From contig CM055899.1 of NCBI GenBank assembly GCA_029582155.1, forward strand, positions 54,169,353-54,233,352: a DNA stretch of 64,000 nt, in the 5' to 3' direction. Made by a program: the position numbers and the translations under genes. The stretch is from Panopea generosa (Eukaryota; Mollusca; Bivalvia; Adapedonta; Hiatellidae). This document shows, piece by piece, positions 35,261-47,893 of the stretch (position 1 is the first letter of the stretch; every line of letters begins with the position of its first letter). The notes beneath the pieces are model-generated. The model did no database searches, was not told the DNA's origin, and saw nothing but the letters and a program-made list of their open reading frames with translations.

Positions 35261-36080
35261 TATGTGAAAAAGTATGCCAGTTACTTACAGAAAGACTATG
35301 GTTCTGCTCTATCTATGGGTATGCCATATATCACATGAAATGTGCTGAAAATGGCGTTAAAAGAATTTCATTAATAGTTATGATACGATTTATATGTCAT
35401 AGTATATATGGCTTAAATTTCAAAGTGTGACTGGACTATATACTTTTTTGTAACATAGTCCCAATTTTATGTTATCACGAACATAATAAAATTGATTTTG
35501 AAAAAGAAACATGGTCACACGCAATTCGTATGTGCAAGGTCATGTGACCTTAAAAAGGTATTTGTTTCGTTAAACAAATTATCAAACATTATTTGGGAAA
35601 AGTACCGCATCAAGTTTATGTCAGAGCAGCAGTATGTTCATATACAACATATTGAACTATTCTATAACAGAATATATAAACACTCAAAACATATGTGGCG
35701 TTTGTTGGAAAGCTGCGTTAAAAGATGCTTAGGATTTTAAAAAAGTAATTTAGTAAATAACTGAGAAATGCGTATATATACAAGTGCTATCGAACACACG
35801 CACATTTTTCACAAGAACATGAAAGTAGTTGAAGTATCGAGGTATCAGTAATATAGAAGCCTGCATATCTCTTGGTAAATGTTTTCTATGTATACAACTG
35901 ACGGACGTCACTTGGTATATTAGTGTAGTTTGTTCAGTGTAGAGCACAGTTCCAATTACTATCTGATAATGTGGATGCTATAGAAGTGAGATAAGGAGCG
36001 ATTAGATACAAAACAGTTCAGTGTTAAATAAATCAGATTGTGAAACTTTAATACAACACTCAACACAACACAGCGAATTT
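35261..36080. other. AT-rich gap without recognisable features
   Basis: One 82-residue open frame (35492-35740) shows no family motif, start context or neighbouring exon. I do not call it. Confidence 0.45.
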
Positions 36081-36084
36081 CTGG

Positions 36085-36195
36085 AAATTTCTAATTTCCG
36101 ACCTGTAAATTCCAAATTGGAATCGGAAATCTATTTCTTTAAATTGACCAATTAGAACCGAGGTTTTCTAATTGGAGGGTTCCAATATTGATAAC
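36085..36195. repeat. Cluster of TTCCAATTGGAA-like palindromes
   Basis: Contains TTCCAAATTGGAA, AATTGACCAATTAGAA and TTTCTAATTGGAGGGTTCC in about 110 bp. It resembles the cluster at 47195-47360 in motif and in the AATTGACC-based segment, so the two may be copies of one small element. Confidence 0.5.
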
Positions 36196-37075
36196 GGTGT
36201 TATTTAATTGCATAGTGCCGGTATCACTTTATATTCACACGCACTACGGAAAGTCCACGCTTTATGGGTGTATAATTACGCTTTTTTTTCTGGTGATACT
36301 TTTAGTTATGTATAGATATTTAAATGATTTGTTGCATAATATCTAAACTTTAAATTGGTGAATGTAATAAGAAATAGTTCGTCCAATAAAATGTTAAAAA
36401 TCACATTCAAAATCAATCAATATTGACAAAATGTGGGAATTATCTTAAATGCGTTCTTTTTTAAACCTTAATTTTTGCAAGAAAGAAACAAAAAACCTGA
36501 CAAAATTCATTTGATATAATACATTTTCAATCGGTCATATTGTCAAAAATACCAATATATTAAGTTTTATTAGAAAATAAATCATCCACAATATATTCAT
36601 TGCCGAGCAATGTATATTTTACGGCAACAAATGGTTATTTTCAAAACCTTATTTCACGAAAGATATCAAAAGTACCAATATGAATTCTTCCCAATAACCA
36701 TTTTGTAAACTATATTTTCAATTGCCGATAAGTTAATAATATGCTTGAATTGATAACAAATTTAATTCTCCTCCAAAATGTATCCATATCCGAAAATCAA
36801 CATTTCGCCGCCATTGATTTTAGGCATATACCGTTCAGAAAGATATGGACCCTAAATAAACAATGCTAATTATTTTATTTTATTTTAAGACCTTTAAGAA
36901 TGCAAGTTTAATATATTATTCAACAATAAACATTATATGAAGATATATGTTTCATTGTGTTTAGATGGCAATATAAGAGATTAAATCCAGATTTTTGTTT
37001 CACAATATTTTGCCTCGCTTTCGAAAAATCTAGTCGTTACAGACCCCAAATCGCTCAAGTATCCCATAATTGCAG

Positions 37076-37290
37076 TCCGTTTCCACTCAGTTTGCACTCC
37101 GTTCGCGTTCCGTTCGCGCTCCGTTTGCGTGCTCTCGATTAAACGCGGTTAATTCAATGCACTCACAAACGCAAGTATTCGCTCACGAGCGCTGTATATC
37201 TGAGTGCTCTTTTTAATACTCCTCTTAGCGTTCGCTTCGTTCAGCGTTCACTCAACGTTCAGTTCGCTTAGTTCGGTTTCCGGCCCATAA
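37076..37290. repeat. Subterminal short repeats of the 37.0-40.65 kb element (left)
   Basis: Repeated CTCCGTTCGCG/CTCCGTTTGCG units (37090-37130) and later TTAGCGTTCGCTTCGTTCAG-type units (37225-37275). They are a local CG-rich island in AT-rich DNA and the likely transposase-binding subterminal region. Confidence 0.7.
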
Positions 37291-38275
37291 CCAATCACAA
37301 CATCTCAACTCTTAAAATGTTTCTATATTGACTTTTTAATTCAATCTGTTCCAATGGAGCAATACAATGTATTCATGGGATTTAGTCAAGGTAAATTAAT
37401 TCATAATCCGATTGTTTGTATACATATTATGTCACCCGCTGGGCGAAATGTTGTAAATTTCCTATAAACTAGTATCGATAGTAGGCATGTTTAACGGAAA
37501 TGTCTATGTTTTGATTTTTGATCAGTGGTCTGGGTGATCAAAGAATATCGCACGTTATACCGGCTTCTGTTATCCAGACCGACATGTGTTTGCGTCAGTA
37601 TCTTCTTTGATATACCGTTAGCCGTTTGTTACAGGGAAGCAATAAAGTGTGTCCACAAAAATTAAAGATACATCATCAACATAAACTAAATATATTGTTA
37701 TTATTAATTAAATTTAATTAATAATTCCAAACTGTTGATACCTCGTTGGCCTTATAATAATCCATAAATTTGCTCAGTGTAAGCAGTGACTTAACAACAT
37801 GTGGATATATCACTGGTTTTGTTAATGTTCAAACTAAAATAAGCTTTATAATCAATAATATGCACTGCATGGGTGATAAAAATTTTTATTATAATCCGTG
37901 CAATGTAATTCGACATTATAATAAATGAGTTTTGAAAGATAATAATCGTGTTGTGTTTTTCTCGATTTGGGTCCAAATGTGGCTTCACTAAACTTAAAAA
38001 GATATTCTGATATTTTAAGTTTTTCTAATAATTTTCGTTATCATTATGTATATAAATATACTTGCAATGAACTTTTTCAGTCGGTTTCTCAAATTATTCT
38101 TTTACTGATAGTATGCTTTATGTAAATATATTATTTAAACAAACTATATTAAACTTGTTTGAAACTACACCCACTGTGCTTTACCGCTAATTATATGACA
38201 CGCAGCAACACACCCGTGGTGTTAAGTACGTTATTTCACATGCCAGTGAGAGCCGTGTCAATTAGGTTATATGCT

Positions 38276-38400
38276 AAAGCGGTGACTTATCGGTCTGTTG
38301 ACCACGGAAGATATGTATGATTTCATTTTGATTGTAATTCGTGCCAGATGGATGAATCTTAATTGAGCCAATATTATGTGAGTGAAAAGAAAAGATAAAA
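38276..38400 (+). repeat. Internal direct repeat, copy 1
   Basis: AAGCGGTGACTTATCGGTC to GCCAGATGGATGAATCTTAA recurs, diverged, at 38995-39140. Confidence 0.8.
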
Positions 38401-38994
38401 AAGGAAAACTGCCAGCCAATTAACAACAAATAAATAAATCATTTAAGATATTGGTTGTTCGAAGTTTCAGAACGCTTTAGTATGAAAATATCATGATGTT
38501 AATATCATTAAATAAACGAACCGAAAACCCCACGCCAGTTCTGAATGAATGGTAGAAAGTGCGACATACATGTATTAAGGGATGTGTACTCAGGGCTGTC
38601 ATTTTATCACAGCTGTCATAGCAATTTCGTATAAAAAACAGATACAACTAAAAATCAGAATTGTTAATTTACAAAATAAAACAATCCTACAATTTTAAAA
38701 CTAATAAAAATTAAAGACATGTCTCTAAATAATTCCTTGTAAAAATGTAATATTTTATTTGTATTATTTTTTACTTTCATTATTTGTTTGTTTTGTTTTT
38801 TGTTTTAAATATTATTATCATTGGAGCTATTATTATAATATACATATTGACTTATTGATTTGTCACAGCTTTTATATTGGATATGGGCATCTGCTCAGTC
38901 GTTCACAATTAATATAACAATTTAATTACTATTATGAAGGGAAAGTTGCATGGCAATCATCAAACAGATACCCATGGTGAGAACCACATGTGTG

Positions 38995-39140
38995 TCAATA
39001 AATAGTTAAATGGTGATTTATCGGTCCATTGATCACGAAGAACCCTGCCAGTGTGTAATTTTCATTTTGATTATAATTTGCGCCAGATGAATGAGTCTTA
39101 ATTTAACCCGCGGCATGTGATTGGATAAGAAATATATAGT
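38995..39140 (+). repeat. Internal direct repeat, copy 2
   Basis: ATGGTGATTTATCGGTCCAT to GCCAGATGAATGAGTCTTAA matches copy 1 at 38276-38400. Both lie inside the same TIR element. Confidence 0.8.
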
Positions 39141-39159
39141 CAAAATCAATACTGAAATA

Positions 39160-39400
39160 TGCAGAATTTTTATAATTTTATTACTATCATCATTATTATT
39201 AATATTTATTATATATTTTATTATTATTTATTACTATTATTATTAATATCTATTATATATTTTATTATTATTAATATTATTGTTATTATTGCTATATTAC
39301 TTTATTATTATATTATTATATTATTATTATTATCTGAGTATTTTATCTTCTTTATTATTATTATTATTATTATTATTATTGTTGTCATTTCTTACTTGTT
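39160..39400. repeat. ATT/ATA-rich degenerate microsatellite
   Basis: Interrupted ATT trinucleotides throughout, with a cleaner run at about 39351-39380. They produce the I/Y/L-rich 87-residue open frame over this region, which is not a gene. Confidence 0.85.
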
Positions 39401-39699
39401 GCCGCTTTTACAGCTTTTATAATGGCTTAATTGTTACGTGATTACGTGCACGTGATCAGGCGTATCGATTTTGTAGGAAAGCGGGAAAACAATATAGTTA
39501 CTATTTTATAGGCAGTGAATACATGTTCTTTTTTGTTTATTTAAACCTTCCCGATGATCAAAAGCTGTTCTTTATTCAATATAAAATCACAAACTCAAAA
39601 AGTTCACCTAGAAATTTACGTTTAATAGTTTTTATTTCCTGTGTCTAATGTGTTATTTCGGTCTGTCGTGTTAATTTGGTATGCATACATTTAGTTTAC

Positions 39700-39875
39700 A
39701 TTAATTTAATTTATCTTGATTGTGAAGTAAGCTCAGAGTTTATGCATATCAGTGCATTCCCTTATTAGATCTGGTACTGAATTGTGTTTCGAGAGGTCGG
39801 GTAGAGCCTGTGTCAAACTCGCGACCGCTACCGTCTGAAGCCAGCACCCTATCCGCTGTACTACTTAACCACTTT
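39700..39875 (-). mobile_element. tRNA-derived SINE
   Basis: The minus strand has GTACAGCGGATAGGGTGCTG (A-box region) and GGTCGCGAGTTTGACACAGG (degraded B box). The body then runs to TTACTTCACAATCAAGATAA, the same end motif as at 32325. Inserted in the 37.0-40.65 kb element. Confidence 0.65.
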
Positions 39876-40567
39876 ATATTTTAGAATACAATTAATTTAT
39901 TTCTATTATTTTAATGAGATGTGCACGAGTATAATGTTTCCAATTTAATTGCAATATAACAGTTTTACGTACATTTGTTCACAACTAAGCACAAACTCAG
40001 TGTAATTATGTTTGGGGAAAATATAAAACTAAAGTCCAAATTAAATTGAAAACTGGTAATTTTTATTTTGCCAAAATACCCAAACAAATAGAATCATAAT
40101 CATATAATTTTCCGCATATCTATATTTTGTTTGATTCACGCATGCTTTGAAATTTTTGTATTTGGAGCAGTATACGCTTAAAATCGAAATAAAGTACATG
40201 TTTTGTATGTTCTATAACTAAGTTATATCGAAATAACACGGCAAATGATAAATTCATATTACATCTTTTCGAATTATTATTTACACAATATATATACATT
40301 TTTTATTACATTTTTAATTATTTATATTTTTGTTGCGCAAACCAAATCATGCTTAAACATGCAACTAAATGAACCGTAGATAACCGTTGATGTGTCGTCT
40401 ATTGTATAATAGGTATTTTAACATTATTGTATTGATTAGCTAAATATTGATATTATGCTAAAATTGATAAATTGTTGACCAAAATAAGTTTTATCATGCG
40501 TTTACAATAAAACATTTATATAAACTACATGGTTTATATTTATGTGAAAGAAAATTTTTTATCTTGC

Positions 40568-40620
40568 TCCGTTCGCACTTCATCTGCGCTCCGTTTACGC
40601 TCTGAGTGCACTCCGTTTGC
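40568..40620. repeat. Subterminal short repeats of the 37.0-40.65 kb element (right)
   Basis: CTCCGTTCGCAC, GCTCCGTTTACG and CACTCCGTTTGCGTGC units next to the right inverted repeat. Same unit and same orientation as the left-end cluster. Confidence 0.75.
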
Positions 40621-40934
40621 GTGCAATTGGGGTACTTGAGCGGTTTAGGGTCTGTAATTTGACAACATGAAAAAAATCCTTATGGTTTTTAATAGTTATA
40701 ATAATTTTCTATAAAGAATGAACAATGGGGAAATTGAAAACATTTCTAAAGTAAAGATTAACAGGCTGAAGGAATTTACGAGTGCTTTTGATGAGTGATT
40801 TATGTTTAATTTGGCACCTTCAACAGGTGTGTCGTCGTATTTACAGATATTGATAGTGGATTCACTTTCCAGGAATTCACAACATTCTCATTTTAAGCTT
40901 TAAAATTAAGTGTGGTGTAAGAGATTCATATGTC

Positions 40935-41949
40935 AACTAAACTATTGAGCATACATAGATTAGAAAATCTAGTTTCAAGTAATAAAAATCTAGTGTTGAG
41001 TTAAGATGATGTGTATCGAGTGAGAAAATCTAGTTTCGCATATGAAAATATAGTGTTAAATAAAAAAAATGAATGATGTGTAATGTTGTTGAGTAAATAT
41101 AGATTAAACAATCTAGTGCACAGTAAGAAAAATCTATAGTCAAGAAGATGAGTATTAAGTGAGAAAATCTAGTGTTGCGTATGAAAATATATCGTCAAAC
41201 ACGGACATTGAATGTTCTGTGGGGATGTTGAGTATATACAGATTAGAAAATCTAGTGCACAATAAGAATAATGTATAGTCGAGTAAGGATGTTGTGTATC
41301 GAGTGAGAAAATCTTATATCACGTATGAAAATATAGTGTCAAATAAGGAAATCAAATGTCGGGTAATGATGTTGAGTAACAAAGATTAGAAAATCTAGTG
41401 CCAAGTAAGAAATATTTATAGTTGAGTAATGTTTTTGCGTATTGAGTGAGAAAATCTAGTGTCGCATATGACAATATAGTGTTAAATAAGAAACTTGAAT
41501 GTCGTGTAAGGATGTTGAGAACAATTATATAGATTAGAGTATCTAGTGCTCAGTAAGAAAAATATATAGTCGAGTAAGGATATTGTGTATCAAGTGAGTA
41601 AATCTAGTATCGCGTATGAAAATATAGAGTCAAATAAAGAATTTGAATGTTGTCTAAGGATGTTGAGTATATATAGATATATACATTAGAAAATCTAGTG
41701 CCCAGTATGAAAGAACATTAGCTGAGTAAGTATGGTGTGAACTGAATGATAAAATCTACTGTCGCCTATGAAAATAAAGTGTCAAATAAGGAATTTGAAT
41801 GTTGTGTAAGGATGTTCATATAAATAGAAAATCTAGAGCTCAATAAGAAAAATAAATAGCTGAGTAAGAATGTTGTGTATCGAGAGAGAAAAAATAGCTT
41901 TTGCATATGAAAATATAGTGTCAAATAAATAATTTGAATGTCGTGTAAG

Positions 41950-41989
<40 letters not shown>

Positions 41990-42710
41990 TTCTAATACCC
42001 AGTAAGAAAAATCTATAGTCAAGTAAGATTTTTGTATATCAAGTGAGAACATTTAGAGTCGCATATGAAAATGAAGTGTCAAATAAAGAATTTGAATATT
42101 GTCTAAGAATGTTGAGTATAGATAAATTAGAAAATCTAGTTCCTTGTAAAAAAAAAAATAAAATCATGTATGGTTTTTGTGTATCAAGTGAGAAAATCTT
42201 GTGTCGCGTATATATAGTGTGGAATAAGAAATTTGAATGTTTTGTAGGGATATTGATTGTTTATAGATTAGACAATCTAGTGCCCAGTAAGAAAAATCTA
42301 TAGTCAAGTAAGGATAATATGTATTGAGTGAGAAAATTTAGTGTCTTGTATGAAAATAAAGTGTCAAATAAGGAATTTGAATGTTGTGTAAGGATGTTAA
42401 GTATATATAGATTAGAAAATTTAGTGGTCAGTAGGAAAAAATAAATATAGTCGAGGAAGGATGTAATGTATTGAATAAGAAACTTTAGTGTAGGTATGAA
42501 AATAAAGTGTCAAATAAGGAATTTAAATGTTGTGTAAGGATGTTGAGTATATATAGATTGAAAAATCTAGTGCCAAGTATGAAAGATCTATAGTCGAGTA
42601 AATATGATGTGTATTGAGTGAGAAAATCTAGTCCGCCTATGAAAATAAATTGTCAAATAAGGAATTTGAATGTTGTGTAAGGATGTTCAGTATAAATAGA
42701 TTAAGGCAGG
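40935..42710 (+). repeat. ~144-bp satellite, about 12-13 units
   Basis: The landmark AGATTAGAAAATCTAGTGC recurs at roughly 40957, 41101, 41240, 41383, 41531, 41684, 41823, 41981, 42124, 42264, 42409, 42555 and 42698 (spacing 139-157 bp). Each unit has two similar halves, one with AATCTAGTGCCCAGTAAG and one with AATCTAGTGTCGCGTATG, each followed by a GGATGTTG segment. The 144-bp unit is therefore an old dimer of a ~70-bp monomer. Small TA expansions occur within units, the longest at 41955-41982. The 86-residue open frame inside is two translated repeat units, not a gene. Confidence 0.93.
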
Positions 42711-43502
42711 ATTAAGACAGAAACCATGTTTTCTTTTCTAAAATGCCAAGTACATAACACTTTTTTTAATTAGCTTGTACATCTACTAATTAATGAGCAA
42801 TTAACAGGTGAGTGTGCGGTGTGACAAATAATGTATCGGTCACATTTGGCCTCTCCTGGAGGATACCTACTATGGTGTAATATGTATTTTCTCTCTAGTG
42901 TCTTTTGTCTAGCATATATGATCAAATGTGATACCCGTTTTTTAAATAATTTTCTAAATTGGCGCCAACGTGCCCATGATATAATTTCAGTTTCTCCAAA
43001 AATATAACAGTTTTAGCGCATATTTTAAATAGAATTGAAACTTGAAACTTGTTATTTTAATTATACTTTCTTTTAATTTCTAATTTATAAATTATTTTAA
43101 TTCTATTGCAATTGAAGTAAATTGTTCATCTTATTTTTTCAATCCGTTGTAGTAAATGCCGGCTGTTAATCACTGAATAACTAACAGTTTGTATGTTTGG
43201 GAATCAAAGGGAAGGGGCAAATGTCCTTAGGGCAATTGTCCACGGGGTGTTGGGGAAAATGTACATAAACGATGTATATTTTGATGGTTTATTGCATGAA
43301 CACTTTGTTTAAATTATGAAAGTTTGTTATGATATAAATCGTATCTTGTAAAATTGTAAAGAATATTGTTCGCATGGGGTAAATGTATGTAAGTGAGGCG
43401 CATCTGCATTATTATACAATAGTTTATACTTCTTTCTGTAATCCCATACATATTAGAATTACGTCAATATATATTATCACACCGTCACATGCTTGATACT
43501 AT

Positions 43503-43599
<97 letters not shown>

Positions 43600-45040
43600 A
43601 GAGATAGAGAGAGAGATATAACCAGAGATAGAGAGAATAATGGTGATGATGATTATGATGATGATAATGATGATTTACCACGATTAAGACATTACATGCT
43701 CTATTACTTTATAAATACATTGTTACATTCAATAAAATTCATTAGAATTATGTGTTACCTTAAATAATACGTGTTATATCCAAAAATATACTTGTTTAGT
43801 AAATACATGGACATACCATTTGTAACTAAGCTGCCGATATAAACTGTCACATGTTCTATTAACAAGATATGTTCATAGCATGTAGTATGCTATATTAATC
43901 CCAGTATCCCCATAAGTCACACAATTAGACATGTTTGATGACCTGTTGTATGTAATATGTTTTGTAATTGTAATTGATAAATTTGGTAAAAATAATTTGT
44001 TTATGTATGAGGGTTTCATTAACGGGTTAAAATGAGTTATTTTATAAACTACATATATACCGGAACGATAAATGTTGCATAGGGTTAAGTGTCACTTTGA
44101 ACAAAAAATTTCATATCGCGATGGTGTCTTTTCTAGATTACTTAAGACACTTTTCTAAGCGCTGCCACACATGGCATAAAACACTTTCTGTCACATTAAA
44201 CTGACACCGGGTCGACCAGACTACAACTATACACATTTATTAACGAATTCTATTTTCTGCGCAAGTTAATTACAGATTGTCTTAATTTCTAAGTATATAT
44301 TTTTATGAAATATATTTAAAGTATTTTATTATCATTATACATCAATGTCTTTTGGCCGTAGCAATTTAAAGGGATGTATACGACAATGTCGCAAATCGAG
44401 TTTACCCGTTCCAGTATAAAAGCAATCTTTAAAGCTGTGGACATATATTATATACCAGTATAATAGTTAACCTAGATTAAGAAATGTATTTTATCGTTAC
44501 ACTTTAAATATATGTACTTTAACCGATTTCCAAAACCTTATTAATACAATTTTGTTCCGCGTAAGTTTTAAAGTTTAATAGCACAGTTTGGCACATATTC
44601 TGATTATATGATAGGATTTGCAATTTATTATAGACGCACGTTATTTTAAATATTATTTCCATTTTATTATCTGTTCTCAAGTGATTTATTTGCCCATCAG
44701 TGACGTATAAAGTGGAGTTTCTTAAAGTACATATTGGATATCGATACTGCCTTCTGTTATCCCACATTGCCCCACAGCCTGTGACGAGAATACAATAGGG
44801 CACTGTCTCAGATTAGCTCACGTTGTGTGACGCCAATGTGTCTAGATTGTTTTGAGATATACTGTTCCGGAATGTTATCGTATAAAAAACTGTGGCTTAT
44901 TAACACCTTTTTAAAGGGTAGGTATTTATAATATTTTCGGGCAACGGAGAAAAACGTAGTTTAATAGCGATGTTTACTTTGAGTCAAACTATTTAAAGGA
45001 CTTTAGATTTTATAACAAGTACCGCTATTTATGTTACTAC
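42711..45040. other. AT-rich stretch without recognisable genes apart from a GA microsatellite
   Basis: Only the GA run at 43509-43597 stands out. A 94-residue minus-strand frame (44519-44803) shows no family features. Confidence 0.5.
43509..43625. repeat. (GA)n microsatellite
   Basis: About 44 uninterrupted GA units (43509-43597), then degenerate GAGA and ATAGAGA pieces. It produces an R-E repeat frame on one strand and an S-L repeat frame on the other; neither is a gene. Confidence 0.95.
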
Positions 45041-45069
45041 CAGGTCTACTTCTACTAAAATACATACTA

Positions 45070-45374
45070 TAACAACACATACTAGTATTACTACTACTAC
45101 TACTACTACTAATACTACCACTACAACTACTACTTACCATTACCATAACTACTACTGCAACCAATAATGCTAATGTTTCTTCTAAAATTACTACTACTAC
45201 TACTACTGCTACTACTACTACTACTACTACTACTATTACTACTACTACTACTACTACTACTACTACCACAATCGACACCAACACTACTACTACAACTACC
45301 ACAACCACCACTACAACTACTTTTACAAGTACCACCACCACCACCATTAGTACTACTACAACCACCACTACTTA

Positions 45375-45458
<84 letters not shown>

Positions 45459-45528
45459 CACCACCACCACCACCACCAATCACTACTACAACTACCACCA
45501 TCACTACTGCTGCTTATACTACTATTTG

Positions 45529-45563
<35 letters not shown>

Positions 45564-46086
45564 TTACTACTACTTCTAATACTACTTCTGCTACAGTCTC
45601 AACCACCACTACCACTACTACTACTATTACTACTATTACTATTATTACTACTATTACTACTAACACCACCACATACACCACCACCACTACTACTACTGTT
45701 AGCACAACTACTACTTCTACTGCTACTACTAATACCACAACCACCACTACTACTTTTACTACTAGTACTTCTAACACCACCACTACCACTACTACTATTA
45801 CTACTATTACTATTATTACGACTATTACTACTAACACCACCACATACACCACCACCACTACTACTTCTACTGTTAGCACAACTACTACTTCTACTACTAC
45901 TACTGCCAACACCATCACCACCACTACTACTACTACTACTACTTCTTCCACCACCACTTCTGCTACTACTCCTTCTACTATCACTACAACTACTACGATT
46001 TTTACTTCTACTGCAACTATCACTGCCAACCCTACCATCACTACTACTACAACTACCACTACTACTCCTATAACGATTATTCCTAA

Positions 46087-46117
<31 letters not shown>

Positions 46118-46211
46118 GCTACTAATACCACTTCTATCACCAAGACAACAACTACTGCAATTATCACCACCACTACTACTGTTACTTCTTCTACTACTAC
46201 TACTAGCACTT

Positions 46212-46273
<62 letters not shown>

Positions 46274-46397
46274 GTTACCATCACCACCATCACTACAACT
46301 ATTTCTAACACTACCACTATTACTAATACTACTACTACTTCCACGACCACCACTACTGATACTTCTACTACTTCTACTACAACTACTACTATTATTG

Positions 46398-46431
<34 letters not shown>

Positions 46432-46434
46432 CAA

Positions 46435-46500
<66 letters not shown>

Positions 46501-46967
46501 AACTACCACCACCACCAATCACTACTACAACTACCACCATCACTACTGCTGTTTATACTACTACTTGTACTACTACTACTACTATTACTTCTATTTCTAA
46601 TACTACTTCTGCTACAGTCACCACCACCACCACAACTACTACTATAACTACTATTACTTTTATTACTACTATTACTACTAACACCTCCACATACACCACC
46701 ACCACTACTACTACTGTTAGCACAACTACTAGTACTTCTAACACCACCACAACTACTAATACTACTACTTCCACCACCACAACCACTACTTCTACTACTT
46801 ACACCACTAACTACACCACCACTACTACTATTACTAACACCACCACCTACACAACCACTATTGCTACTACCACAACCACCTCCACTACTACTTCTACTAC
46901 CACTACTAAACTACTACTTCTACTACTACTACTACTACTACTTCTACTACTACTACTACTACTGCTG

Positions 46968-47034
<67 letters not shown>

Positions 47035-47035
47035 A
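45070..47035. repeat. 2-kb ACT/ACC trinucleotide tract with higher-order repeats
   Basis: Nearly 2 kb of ACT, ACC, ATT and related triplets with almost no stop codons in several frames. It accounts for threonine-, serine-, valine- and leucine-run frames of up to 477 residues on both strands. Within it a larger block recurs: ACCACCATCACTACTGCTG, then ACTTCTGCTACAGTC, then AACACCACCACATACACCAC, then GTTAGCACAACTACT. It is seen at about 45495-45720, in part at 45770-45895, and again at about 46530-46740. The tract therefore grew both by slippage and by block duplication. It ends in an ACAC stretch at 47034-47050. Confidence 0.95.
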
Positions 47036-47194
47036 CACGCACACACAGACGGACACATAATCGCACTTAAAAAAGCACCTACGCTGCACTCACATACTAA
47101 AGCATGTCCATATTCACTCACATATATACACACGCACCTACACGTACACAAAATATTTTATCTATAAATAAAATCGTCCCATTAGATTGTTTTA

Positions 47195-47360
47195 CTTTCC
47201 AATTGGAAACTTGATCTTAAAATAGAATATTCCAATTGGACCCTTAACCTTCGCATTGGAAACTTGTGTTTCCCCTTTGGAATTGACCGGTTGGAAATCG
47301 TAAATTCCCATTGGAAACTAATGTTTATTGGCAATTAATAATTCCAATTGGACAGGGTTT
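47195..47360. repeat. Cluster of TTCCAATTGGAA palindromes
   Basis: TTCCAATTGGA or close variants occur at about 47198, 47231, 47277 and 47351, with TTGGAATTGACCGGTTGGAA between them. The motif is self-complementary. A related cluster lies at 36085-36195. Confidence 0.7.
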
Positions 47361-47702
47361 TATTTTTACTAATTTATTTCCATTCATCTCAGTATTTTAA
47401 TCAGTAATTTAAAACAAGAATGTACAGACAGTTTGCCTGGATTTAAAAAAAACAAACAAGCATGATTTACTGATATTTATTAATTTGCTGGTTTACTAAA
47501 GTTTTATCAACACTAAAAACACGCCAGACAACTCAACCGGACTTGAGCTAAATATTAATTTAAATTAAAAATATGTTTTAAAAATAAATAACTAGACGAA
47601 TTGATATAAGAAAATGAACACATCTGTTGCGATCAATGAAATGTGAGAATATATTATCAGACTATTTCATCTTTTAACTAATGATCCGCAAAATACAATA
47701 AT

Positions 47703-47893
47703 GTGTAGCTTTTATATACACTGTAGCATACCTGGATTCTTTATATTCATAGTAATGTAGATTTTATATACACTCTAGCATACCTGGATTTTTTATAGTC
47801 ATAGCAATGTAAATTTTATATACACTTTAGCATACCTGGATTCTTTATATTCATCGTGATGTAGCTTTTATAAACACTCTAGCATACCTGGAT
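47703..47893 (+). repeat. 52-bp tandem repeat (about 3.6 units)
   Basis: The unit TAGCTTTTATATACACT then TAGCATACCTGGATTCTTTA starts at about 47706, 47758, 47810 and 47862, giving a steady 52-bp period with few substitutions. Confidence 0.93.

Larger units (their letters stand above)
37040..40654. mobile_element. 3.6-kb non-coding DNA transposon with ~35-bp terminal inverted repeats
   Basis: The left end starts CAGACCCCAAATCGCTCAAG at 37040. The right end, read inverted from 40654, starts CAGACCCTAAACCGCTCAAG. They match at about 31 of 35 positions down to AATTGCA. Both are bordered by TA (37038-37039 and 40655-40656), compatible with a TA target duplication; because the repeats can be extended to TTACAGACCC the exact boundary is uncertain. 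Immediately inside each end is a CG-rich run of CTCCGTTCGC/CTCCGTTTGCG-type units, oddly in the same orientation at both ends. No transposase frame is visible. The interior holds a direct duplication (38276-38400 and 38995-39140), an ATT-rich tract and a tRNA-like SINE. Confidence 0.78.

Noticed and set aside
39159-39422. Hydrophobic 87-residue frame that looks like a membrane protein
   Set aside because: Translation of an ATT/ATA-rich degenerate repeat; no start context, no variation in composition.
42043-42303. 86-residue frame in which the sequence VYIVWNKKFE echoes an earlier AYENEVSNKEFE
   Set aside because: The internal similarity is simply two units of the 144-bp satellite read in one frame.
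43489-43767. Arg-Glu repeat protein of 92 residues
   Set aside because: Translation of a GA microsatellite; the reverse strand gives an equally long Ser-Leu frame.
45514-46518. Valine-run and serine-run minus-strand frames over the same tract
   Set aside because: Reverse-strand shadows of the trinucleotide repeat.
45167-46600. 477-codon threonine-rich open frame (mucin-like)
   Set aside because: It consists entirely of ACT/ACC/ATT triplets and is open because such repeats lack stops. Similar long frames exist on both strands, and there is no credible signal peptide or flanking exon.
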